NCBI GenBank assembly: GCA_010356995.1
Contig: ML996693.1
Span: 1,054,001 to 1,118,000 of the forward strand
Reading direction: 5' to 3'
DNA from: Trichodelitschia bisporula
Lineage: Eukaryota > Ascomycota > Dothideomycetes > Phaeotrichales > Phaeotrichaceae
DNA: 64,000 bases
In this document: one piece after another, positions 1 to 8,955 of the stretch
Position numbering within the stretch: position 1 is the stretch's first letter
How the letters are laid out: every line of letters begins with the position of its first letter
Translations under genes and position numbers: made by a program
The notes under the pieces: model-generated
Database searches by the model: none
Told to the model about the DNA's origin: nothing
Seen by the model: the letters and a program-made list of their open reading frames with translations, nothing else

Positions 1-1
1 C

Positions 2-223
2 ACAGCAGCTAGCGTTGCGGACCCCTCCGCGACCGAAACGACGCATACGAACGGAGTTGGAGATCTTATTGCTTCAGGGCTCGGGATCGGGAGTGCGCCG
101 AGTACGACGGTTAGGCAGCCGAAGGCGACGGCGACGGGTGGTGTTGGGAAGGTGGGAGTGTGGTCGCTCTGGATGTGGGAGGTTGTTGCGGGGGCGTTGG
201 GGGTGGTTTGGGCTATTGCATAG
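2..223 (+). CDS. C-terminal end of a putative GPI-anchored or secreted surface protein (5' partial)
   Basis: One frame is open from the first bases of the window to a TAG at 221-223 (73 codons). It is rich in Ala, Gly, Thr and Val and ends in a hydrophobic, Trp-containing tail (EVVAGALGVVWAIA) with no residues after it. A small-residue region followed by a terminal hydrophobic stretch is what fungal GPI-attachment signals look like. The gene about 1.3 kb downstream ends in a similar way (VVEVVGVVWVLA), so the two may be related neighbours, though such tails also converge. The body of the protein lies outside the window, so no function can be given. A longer open frame in another phase covers the same bases but is strongly Arg/Gly biased and looks like a shadow. 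Confidence 0.5.
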   Translation, partial: TAASVADPSATETTHTNGVGDLIASGLGIGSAPSTTVRQPKATATGGVGKVGVWSLWMWEVVAGALGVVWAIA

Positions 224-1529
224 TGCATCAGCATGATGATTGGATTTAGCGGGCGTTGCGTAATGACTGGCTTGTATGTTAGCCGAATGCTGTGGTACTC
301 ACTTTAGAGATCGTCGATACGATATTGGTTCATGTAAAGTATAGCCCATGGAAGGAAAGAGGCAAGACTCTGGTGATGAACACGACGATGAGCTGAAGTC
401 TCCAAATGAATGAATTATGGCATGTTCCGGCGCGGTTTGGGGATCTGGCTCGGATCTGGATTGGGGATATAACTCGTGTTTACCTCCTGGTTGATTGGGC
501 GAGTCTACGTATCTGCTAATTGTTTGGTGGTACAACCTCCCAGGAATTAAACAACCATGCCTCGAGCGGCCTCAAGTCCCAAATGCTCAGATACATCGCC
601 AGGACGCGATCTTGCAAGTCGAGAGCCGCAGAGCACACGCCGGCGAACGATGCTTCGATTGATTGTCTTCCGGCACCGGATCGCCTGGTGTCTACCGTAC
701 GGCTAGATCGATCGAGCAGTACGGCGATGCTTCCGCCAAGTAAGTACTCATACGGTACCGTAGTATCAAGAATAGCATCCGGGGCTGCGAATGATGATGG
801 TGTGAGGTGGTTGGGCATCGTGCCCTGTTCCCCACGGCCTACCGTCCAAGGGCCGGGTTGAAAAGTCGTGGCCACCCCTCCCATGGCTTTTTCTGAGTAG
901 AACGCAGTACCGACGGGGAGGGGACAGCCACGACTTTTTGGCCTCGCCCTTAATACCCTGCCAGGCATGGAGCTCGCCAAGGGTCTAGACTCTTGGCCAG
1001 TCCTCGGCGAGGAGCTTGCGAAGTCAATGTCAACAACATTCCCTCCGTCTTCCATCTCATCTAGTTACGGATGTACTAAGTGTTTTGACCTCATCAGGAT
1101 CAGACCTGCATTTACCCGTTATGCTGGTCTCATAACTAAGATTCTTGGTAGGATGGACTCCTCTCCGCGCATGTAGCCTCATGCAAGGGCGCCGCCCCGT
1201 CCAAACACCCCGGACATCCGCGCAAGGCTGCGGATGGGTTAAGCGATGATGGCTTTCAGCCGTGGCTCAAGTCGAAGTCGGTTGGACGAGATCGCGAGGG
1301 GTCTAGCCTCGTGGTTTGCGCCTTCACAAGCCACTTAATACTCAAGAGGGGCGGGGTATTGCACCATGTTCATCCGTATATGAAGATAGCCTTGCCGTGA
1401 AAGGGATGGCATTTAGGATTAATACTCTCCTGCAGAACTCTTGAGAACTGTCAAATTGCTGTGGGAAAACTGCGCTCGTTTTTATACCTTGATTTTGGCT
1501 GTCCTCCACGCTGCCCTCGCTTGTCCGAT
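224..1529. other. Intergenic region, no gene recognised
   Basis: Open frames here on both strands (for example 516-1055 on the minus strand) show no recognisable motif and overlap each other. The stretch contains an inverted repeat at 861-938 and one copy of the motif TACGGATGTAC at 1066-1076. The last 150 bases are the likely promoter and leader of the secreted-protein gene starting at 1530. Confidence 0.6.
861..938. repeat. Inverted repeat, arms about 22-26 bp, spacer about 30 bp
   Basis: The left arm at 861-882 reads AAAAGTCGTGGC followed by CACCCCTCCC. The reverse complement of 913-938 reads AAAAAGTCGTGGC followed by TGTCCCCTCCCC. The arms match apart from a few positions. It could be the stem of a small foldback or MITE-like element or a transcribed hairpin. 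No transposase or obvious target duplication was seen. Confidence 0.7.
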
Positions 1530-2985
1530 ATGTTATCCTCCATTCTCGTCCCTACTCTCCTGGCTGGCACAGCCATTGCAGCATCCAGTTCGTGACTGAA
1601 TAGCAAAGGTGGATACGCATAAGTAACAAGTCTCCAGGTGGTTCTACCGCAGCAACCCTCGCATCCGGGTCCTGCTCAGCCAATTGTTACTACACTGCCA
1701 CAACCGCGTTATACCGATGGATCAGTCTCGACATAACGACAGAAATCGTCGCCGCAACAGTTGTCTACGTCGTCGACAGCAACGGGGCCACAAAAACGTC
1801 AACTAAATTCAATAATCTCCCGGCCGGGTACACGCTTCCAGATACCAACGCCGGCGGCACCAGGGTCACGACCATCACCTATACCACCGAATTCGGCAAA
1901 TCCGCTCAGAAGGTCTTGTAAGTGCCGTCCTCGGCGTCCACTCAACCCACATACTCACCCCGCCCAGAGCCTACCCCACCGGCTTCGACGCCTACCCCCA
2001 AGCATACACCTGGTCCGGCACCCTGCCCACGACCAACAGCGCCGGCAAATCCACCTGCTCAACCGCTAACCAAGCCCTCGTCCCATTTGCGCCATACCAA
2101 ACACCAGCCCAGACCGCAGCCTTCACCGTAGACTCAAAAGATCCCGGCGGCTCGCACTACACCCTCCTCGACCTCGGCTGCGAAAACTACGTACCAAAGG
2201 GCCTTCCAGACGGCGCCATAACACAATGTGGTACGCAGAGGACCTGCGAAATCAGCGCGCAGGGTACTGCGAAGTTTCTCACCGAAACGTCGACGTCGAA
2301 GGATAATTCGTCGCCGCCGCCGCCGTCTCCGGCGCCGGCTCCGCCTGCCAACCCGGCGCCTGTGAACAACAACCCGCCTCCCGCGAACCCGCCTCCCGCC
2401 AATCCTCCCCCCGCAAATCCACCTCCCGCCAACCCCCCCCCGGCAAATCCACCCGCCGCCAATCCACCATCGAACCCCGCGCCCCCCGCCAACCCTCCCG
2501 CGGTAACCCCCCCGTCCAACAACAGCCCGCCTCCCGCTAACCCGCCCAGCAACAATCCACCTCCGGCTCCAGTTCCAGTTCCGCAAGGCGGCTCGGGATC
2601 TGGGTCTGGATCTGGGTCGGGGGCTGGATCTGGATCTAGTTCGGGCGGCTCCGGATCGGGATCGGGATCGGGCTCGGGATCAGGTGGCTCGGGCTCAGGT
2701 GGCTCGGGTTCGGGTTCGGGTTCGGGTTCTGGGTCAGGTTCTGGCGGCTCGGGATCAGGTTCCGGTTCCGGCGGCTCCGGCTCCGGCGCCGGCTCGGTGG
2801 TTGTGGTAAACGGTGTCACGAGCGTAGTAACCGCAACCGGTCTCGGCGGCGCAATCGCCAGCGGGCTCGGGGGCCCTGGTGGAAAACCCGTCGAGCAAGT
2901 TTCGACCATGGGGGCGGCGAGGGAGGGTGCCCGGTTGGTGATGGCGGTAGTGGAGGTTGTTGGGGTTGTTTGGGTTCTCGCGTAA
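1530..2985 (+). CDS. Secreted, probably GPI-anchored protein with Asn/Pro-rich and Gly/Ser repeat domains
   Basis: The gene is modelled as three exons, 1530-1587, 1638-1917 and 1968-2985, giving 451 residues. The intron at 1918-1967 has a clear GTAAGT donor; the donor of the first intron (GTTCGT) is weaker, so that junction is approximate. Exon 1 encodes a signal peptide (MLSSILVPTLLAGTAIAA). Residues about 20-185 form a globular part with several Cys (CSANCYY, LDLGCEN, QCGTQRTCE). Then comes a run of NPPPA-type repeats (about 2370-2570) and a Gly/Ser repeat (about 2584-2795, mostly GSGSGSG). The protein ends in a hydrophobic tail typical of GPI signals. The design (signal, Cys domain, stiff or flexible spacer, anchor) fits a cell-wall or surface protein. 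I do not recognise the Cys domain. The repeats are likely to vary in length between strains. Confidence 0.75.
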
Positions 2986-3836
2986 CGGGTAATGGGCGCT
3001 GGGTTTAGGTTTTGGGTAGCGGGTAGCGGGTTGTGGGTTGTGGGTTCTGGGTATCGGGCGGGGGGCGGGATTTAGGGTTAGGATTCGGTCTTTACGATGA
3101 ATGATTTGTACGAGTTTTGGACTGGGCTGGGGGAGTTGGGGCTGTGGGTAAGGGTTACCCACGAGATGACTACGTCTGGTTCGTTTTTAATTGCTAGTTT
3201 TAAAACCCTTTCCTTTAGGAATCATATGTAGGCATAGCCTCGAGATCGTTCCTTGAACATGTGTGTCCCTCCGCAGTGTCAGCCATAGAGTAATGGGGGC
3301 AAAGACCCAAGGATGAAGACGGTGCAAGATACCAAACTTTGCCTGCGGAGCGCGGGTCTTGGAGGCGAGGCAGGAAGGTTGGAGTCGGGGTATGTACGGG
3401 GTGTGCAGCGGAAGGTACGACGGGTCCTTCTGTGAAAAGACAGGTTTCTAAAGCGTACCTGCCTCCAGAACCACCACCTGTCTCCAGAATTGCACCTGCC
3501 TCCAGGATCCAGCGAGGACGTGGCCTCTTCCCACCTATATCCCTCTCCATCTCTCGCACATCACACTGCAAACCACCACCACTCACCACTCAAACCACCA
3601 CTCAAACCACCACTCAAACCACCACTCAANNNNNNNNNNNNNNNNNNNNNNNNNNNNNNNNNNNNNNNNNNNNNNNNNNNNNNNNNNNNNNNNNNNNNNN
3701 NNNNNNNNNCACCACTCAAACCACCACTCAAATCACCACTCAAACCACCACTCAAACCACCACTCAAACCATCACCACTCCTTCACCTATCAATCACCGT
3801 CTGACATTGACTCGCAACCTAAGAAGCACCAGCAAA
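2986..3836. other. Intergenic: G-rich 3' region, hairpin, minisatellite and assembly gap
   Basis: Bases about 2990-3085 are a G-rich string of degenerate GGGTTTAG / GGGTAGC / GGGTTGTG units and include TTTAGGGTTAGG. A hairpin follows at 3144-3162 (GTGGGTAA, GGG loop, TTACCCAC). At about 3463-3515 an imperfect unit ACCTGCCTCCAGAA is repeated three times. The 12-bp minisatellite and the gap are listed separately. No gene is supported between the secreted-protein stop and the HNH gene. Confidence 0.6.
3574..3771. repeat. 12-bp minisatellite (ACTCAAACCACC)n interrupted by an 80-N assembly gap
   Basis: Near-perfect ACTCAAACCACC units flank the run of N at 3630-3709 on both sides, so the true array length is unknown. 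It lies just upstream of the ATG chosen for the HNH gene (3837), probably in its promoter or leader. In one frame it would read as a Thr-Thr-Gln repeat. Confidence 0.9.
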
Positions 3837-5387
3837 ATGGAGCCACCACCCAACCCCCAACATGCTCGCCGACGTGAACTTCTGCAACGCATTCACCGGA
3901 AATTGGCCGCCGAAAACAAGCCACTCGACACGCAGACACTCTGGGCCTTCCTGCTCTTCGCAGACCTCAACTGTGTTGAGTTCATGGCATGGTTAGCTGA
4001 CTTTAACGTCATGTTCTTCATCTTATCCGTTGTCGGGATCGAGATGACTAAGACGCTTTGTAATATTTTGCTTCTTTCCGTTCTTGCCATCTATTAACGT
4101 CGTCTAGGGCTCCAAAAGGCCTCAGGTGCATCAACTGGTAGCTGGTCCGTTGACGAATTGCCACTTGACCCCAACCAAGCTACGCCGAGCTCTCTTCGCG
4201 GGAAGAAGAGGATTGTCTCTGAGCAGATCGTGTCTCCCTCCAGGCCGACCATGTCTCCCTCTAGGCAGTTTGTATCTGCCTCTGGGTCTGAACAGATTGT
4301 GGCTTCTGAACCTACTGTATCCTCTGGCTATATCACATCCCCGTCTGGCCTTGTCGTGTCTTCCGGGGGGCATATCGTATTTAGCTCTGGGCGGGTCCTT
4401 ACGCAGTCTGGGCAGATGCTGTCTCCTTCTGGGCAGATTATATCTCCCTCTGAGCAGGGAGTGTCTTTCCCTAAAGAGATGGTGTCTCCCTCTGGCCATA
4501 TCGTGTCCCCCTCTGGCCATATCGTGTCTTCCGCGGGGCATATTGTATATTCCTCTGGGTAGGTCGTTACACTCTCTGGGCAGATTATATCTCCCTCTGA
4601 ACAGAGGGTGCCTCCCCCTAAGTCTCGCCCAACCCCCCGGAGTCAGAAGGCGGCGGACTTGGTATGAAATTTCTATCTGTATGCCCATTTTCCTATGCTA
4701 ACTCAATGAGAGGCCCACGAGCGTGACGGCAGAAAGTGCATTCTCACCGGCTCCCCAGTGACAGATGTGGCTCACATCATTCCTCATTGCATCCTAAAGC
4801 ATGGGGCCTATGCAAACACGCGAAACACTCAGTTCTGGAGCACCCTTTACATGTTCTTCAAGAAGGAGAAGGTCGAAAAGTGGATGGAGGCTCTCTATCC
4901 GACTGAAGGGAGACCCGGAAAAGTCTCCGTCGACAACTTGTTGACGCTTGCAACAGACGTTCATAGGATGTGGGACGAATCTGCCATCGCGCTGAAGCCG
5001 ATTCGTTCCACGGAAGTCGAGCTGGAGCTGGAGCTCCACGTTCTGCCTCGTATGGCCCGCAAGGCCGGGTTAAGTCTGACCACAGTCCTCGAGAGCTCGG
5101 AGGGCCGTATCGAGATCGACATGCGCCAGCGCGCTGAAGGGCCACCGGAGGTCCAGTATGTCTTCAACCGCGTCAGTAAACGCAACATGCGCACCGGCGA
5201 TCGAGTTGTCACAACGGACGACCCGAAGCTGAAGCCTCTGCCACGGTTCGAATTGATGGAACTACAATGGGTGCTGCATCGTGTCACTGCACGGTTCGCG
5301 GCGGCGGAGGAATTCGACTCGGAGGATACCTCAGACGAGCTCGCGGAGGACGACGCCACCGTAGATGGAACTGAAGATCGATACTGA
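3837..5387 (+). CDS. HNH-endonuclease-domain protein (HNH_2 type) with central heptapeptide repeats
   Basis: All coding blocks lie in one frame, joined by likely introns at about 3973-4107 and 4662-4712. Exon 1 encodes a Leu-rich start (MEPPPNPQHARRRELLQRIH). A repeat region of SPSGHIV-type heptads follows (4203-4625). From 4713 comes the HNH core: RDGRKCILTGSPVTDVAHII, then DNLLTLATDVHRMWDES. This gives the DxAHI, DN and H..WD pattern of the fungal HNH_2 family, and the tail after residue D-E is acidic. The ATG at 3837 is chosen because it starts the frame after the minisatellite. One in-frame TAG at 4560-4562 sits inside the repeat; a 48-nt intron at 4559-4606 (GTAGGT donor) would remove it, otherwise the gene may be interrupted. 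Such proteins are abundant in Pezizomycotina, and their substrate is not known to me. Confidence 0.65.
4203..4625 (+). repeat. 21-bp coding repeat (heptapeptide SPSGHIV-like, about 18 units)
   Basis: The DNA repeats in steps of mostly 21 bp around a TCTCCCTCTGGGCAGATTATA-like unit. In the gene's frame it gives runs such as VSPSGHI VSPSGHI and VSSAGHI VYSSG. Because the period is a multiple of three, the other frames are open too (for example 4126-4701), which is why long shadow frames occur here. The units are diverged and several are shorter or longer than seven codons. Confidence 0.8.
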
Positions 5388-5575
5388 CTCGTGCTTTTCA
5401 GGGTAAAGCGAGAGGCGATAAAGAAGTGAACTCTCCCCGTATCGTTCACGTTGAAAATAAGTTCACGGGACAAGGCCAATCCGCATACCAGGTACGAGGA
5501 ACGCACCAGCGGTAAGTATAGCAATGCATTCAAAACCACCTCCATGTATATTGTACATCCAAACTCACATCCCCC

Positions 5576-7307
5576 TCACAGCTTCGCCTTAACCCCTTCC
5601 TTCTTCGCACGCTCCTTGAGAATCCGTCTCAAGATCTTCCCACTCGCACTCTTCGGAATCTCATCCACAAACACCACGCCGCCCCTAAGCCTCTTATGAT
5701 GCGCAACCTGCTGCGAAAGCCACTCCACAATCTCCTCCCCAGCCTCCGAAGTCTTCGCTCCATCCGCCGCAGCAACGACATACGCGCGCGGGACTTCGGT
5801 GTGATTCACCGTATCCATAACGCCGATGACAGCGACATCCGCCACATTCGGATGAGCCAACAACTTCCCCTCCAGTTCCGCGGGCGCAACCTGGAAACCC
5901 TTGTACTTGATAAGCTCCTTCAGCCGATCCGTGATATAGAAGTTATGCTGATCGTCCGCGAAGCCCACGTCGCCCGTTTTGAAATACCCGTCCTCCGTGA
6001 TAGATGCGGCGGTCGCGGTGGGGTTTTTCCAATATCCCTTAAACACGTTCGGACCCGAGAGCCACAGCTCACCGGGCTGGCCGGGCGCAGCTTCGGTCCC
6101 GTCCTCGGAGATGTATTTGGCCGTCATGTTGGGGACGAGCTTGCCGACGGAGCCGAGGGCGGTGAGCCATTCGTCCCAGGGCTAGGGGCATTAGCATAAT
6201 GACCAAAAGGCGGGTAAGTACGAACCTGGATGTGCGTCGTGGGACTCGTCTCGCTGAGACCATACGCCTGCGTGATCTTAATCCCAAACTTCTTATGAAT
6301 AGCATGGACAAGTTCCCCCGTCAGCGGCGCCGCCCCGCTTGTGATATTCAGCAAAGAGCTCAAATCATACTTCTCCGCCTCCGGGTCCCGCGCCAGACGC
6401 ACAATCACCGGCGGCGCGACGTACACCATCGTAATCCTGTGCTCTTGAATCGCCTTCAGGAAAGTCTTCATCTCAAACGCCGGCATGACGACGGCCTCGA
6501 ACCCGCGGTGCAGCATCTGGTGCACAATCGTCGTCAGCGCATAGATGTGGTAAAACGGCAGTATGGCCAGATACTTGTCGCGCCCGTACACGTAGCACCC
6601 CCCGCCCTCGTTCTGCAGCACCACGGACACCATGTTCCGGTGGCTCAGCATCACGCCCTTCGGCAGCCCGGTCGTGCCGGATGAGTACACTAGGAACGCG
6701 AGGTCTTTGTCGGGATTCGCCTTCCGTCGGCGGTAATAGCTCGAGCGGGACAGGTTCACGATCTGCGTCCAGTGTTTCACCCTCCGCTGCTCGTCTTTCT
6801 CGCCCAGGACGAGCACCCGGTTGGTTGGGATGCCGCATTTCGCCGCCGCTTTGAGAGCAGTATCGAGATACGCGACCGTCGTAACCAATGCTTTGGCCTC
6901 TGCGTCCTTAAGCTGGAACGCAAGCTCCTCAGCCGAGTAAGCGGGATTGGCAGGCGTGACAATGCCTCCGGCCCACAGGGTGCCGTAGATGATGGCCGGG
7001 ACGTCGATATCGTTCGGCGTGTAGAGCGCGAGCACTTCGTTCTTCGCCCAGTCCCATTCAGAGCGCAGGCCAGTGCCGAAGGTTATGGCGGCCTTGCGGA
7101 CGTCGGCAAAGGTGTAGACTCGAGTATCGGGCTTGTGCACATCGCGGAAGACGACTGCGAGAAGGGATTAGCTAAGGGGGGAAGTGGTGGTGGGGAGGGT
7201 GCAGTACCCTGCGAATCGGGAAAGGGCCGGTTTTTGCGCTCGAAGATAAAGCCCCACAGGTCGACGTCGGGAATGTCGATGTCGGGGTAGGGGGATTTGG
7301 TTGGCAT
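5576..7307 (-). CDS. 4-coumarate-CoA-ligase-like / acyl-CoA synthetase, peroxisomal
   Basis: This adenylate-forming enzyme activates a carboxylic acid with ATP and transfers it to CoA. Three exons (7208-7307, 6226-7154, 5576-6181) with introns of 53 and 44 nt give about 545 residues, normal for the family. Motifs seen are the AMP-binding signature YSSGTTGLPKGVMLSH, QAYGLSETSP, DGYFKTGDVG, the hinge ITDRLKELIKYKGFQ and the catalytic-lysine region PKSASGKILRR. The protein ends in AKL, a good type 1 peroxisomal targeting signal. The start MPTKSPYPDIDIPDVDLWGF is typical of fungal members; an in-frame ATG at 7376 is possible but adds unlike sequence. The substrate (phenylpropanoid, medium-chain or branched acid) cannot be read from sequence. 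The neighbouring kinesin is unrelated in function. Confidence 0.92.
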
Positions 7308-8955
7308 GTTGGGTCTCTGGTGGTGCAGTCTATGAAGCTCACGGTCGCTCGCCTCGAAAAGTGGGAAAGCGGGCAATGCGCCGTTATATACACTCCGCTA
7401 ACCTTACGTACATCGCGCAGTGCTTCCGCGCCTCCTCGCTCACCGATCTCGCAAGTCCCGCGCTTTCACGCCCGAGGCCAATCCGCTGGACCTAGCTAAC
7501 GAGGTCATGGCTTGCGTTCTCTTACCGAGTTTACGGATGTACAGGAGGTGCGGCTTGGCGGTGAAAGGAAACGAGGGCGTTTAAGGAGTTTCTGAGGAAT
7601 CGGCCCACTGGTAGGGAGAGTACAGACTGCTAAATCGCCGTCATGACCGTGAAATCTTGCCTCGTCAGGACTAGCTGTCAGATCAAAAGCCTCTACGGAT
7701 GTAAGCGTGGTACAACCAGTCAGGTGGGCAGCCGACGTCAGCGCCCCAGCCATCGACTAGCCGCGAACTTGGGCCCCGTTATCCCCGCGCCGAACACCCC
7801 GCACTATCCCCGGGCGGGATAGGCGCGGGGCGAACCACGGCATTCGTCCAACCACGAAGCGGGGTGATGTGGGGAATGGGGAACGGGAGATCCTGGGGAT
7901 TGGAAGACGGGTGGCGGGGATATCGGGGAGGAACCGGGAGAGTAATTGGACGCAGTCAGACCGAGGATGAAGTGAAAGCTGACGGCGTACGTCTGCTGTG
8001 AGCGTCCCCCTCCGGGCGTGGCTGGTGCTGATCCCGACGGCAAGCCGAAGGCGACGCGTGCCGTTGCGCGGGCTGCAAGACTGGACCTGATGCAAGATTA
8101 CTTTTGGCGCGACTGTGCCGACTGCTCGGTGTGCTGGTGCGACGCCCGATTTTACGCTAACCGTTGTGAAGAGTAATCTGGGCACTCGGAGTTGCACTTC
8201 GGACATATGCAGCATCAGTTCGTGATGATATCTCGGCTACGATTTGAAGAATCCACTGCGCCTTTTGAGACTGTTGAGAGCATGCCATACTCGAAGAGCT
8301 GACAACATCAGCAAGTCTCACAGATCCCAAAGTCACATAGTCATAAATGACAACCACGAAAGAATCATGCACACGTCAACAAAGCCTCAATATCTCCTGG
8401 CCTAGCTAACTACGCGCGCGGACCGTCCCTCCATCCATCCCGCACAGTAAAAGCTTGAAAAAACGCCCATTGTACCCCGGACAACGATCCTCCCATCGCC
8501 CAAGGCGCCATCGTCCCTCTGCGGGTACAAAAATCCCGTGTACAAGTAAGATAGTAACAAGTTAAGGTCCAGCAAACACACTGATCACACACGCCCAAAC
8601 CCCCAGCAAACCATCATGGTAGCAAAAAAAGTCAAGACACAAGAATCGAACGTAGAAAAAGAGAGAAAACACATCCGGAATCTCATCTTGGCGCCGCCCA
8701 TATCCCATTCGATTTACACAAAGCAAAGATCAGGAAAAGCAAAGGTCCCTAATTGCGCCCAAGATGAAGTCGCCTGATTCCCCATTATCGGTGACATGGT
8801 GGTGCCCAACCAAGTCGAGCCAGGCGGCGAAAAAGATGGCGACGTGAGGTCATGTAACGTCAACGGCATGGCGGGTGTACGCATATCGAAAGAAACAGAA
8901 AGGGGGTATGAAGCATCGAAAGCAGAGTAAATACAGACAAAGCAAACGCGTTGGC
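7308..8955. other. Intergenic region between acyl-CoA ligase and kinesin
   Basis: Both flanking genes run on the minus strand, so this is the ligase promoter plus the kinesin 3' region. Small open frames at 7505-8372 and 8410-8598 show no motif and no intron-supported extension. One exact copy of TACGGATGTAC lies at 7532-7542, and a 10-base match (TACGGATGTA) lies about 150 bp further on. Confidence 0.6.

Noticed and set aside
516-1055. 179-codon minus-strand frame upstream of the secreted-protein gene
   Set aside because: No motif, no splice-supported extension, overlapped by a plus-strand frame, and it runs straight through the inverted repeat at 861-938.
4126-4701. 191-codon plus-strand and 185-codon minus-strand frames over the HNH repeat
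   Set aside because: They are by-products of the 21-bp repeat, whose period keeps all frames open; only one frame joins to the HNH domain.
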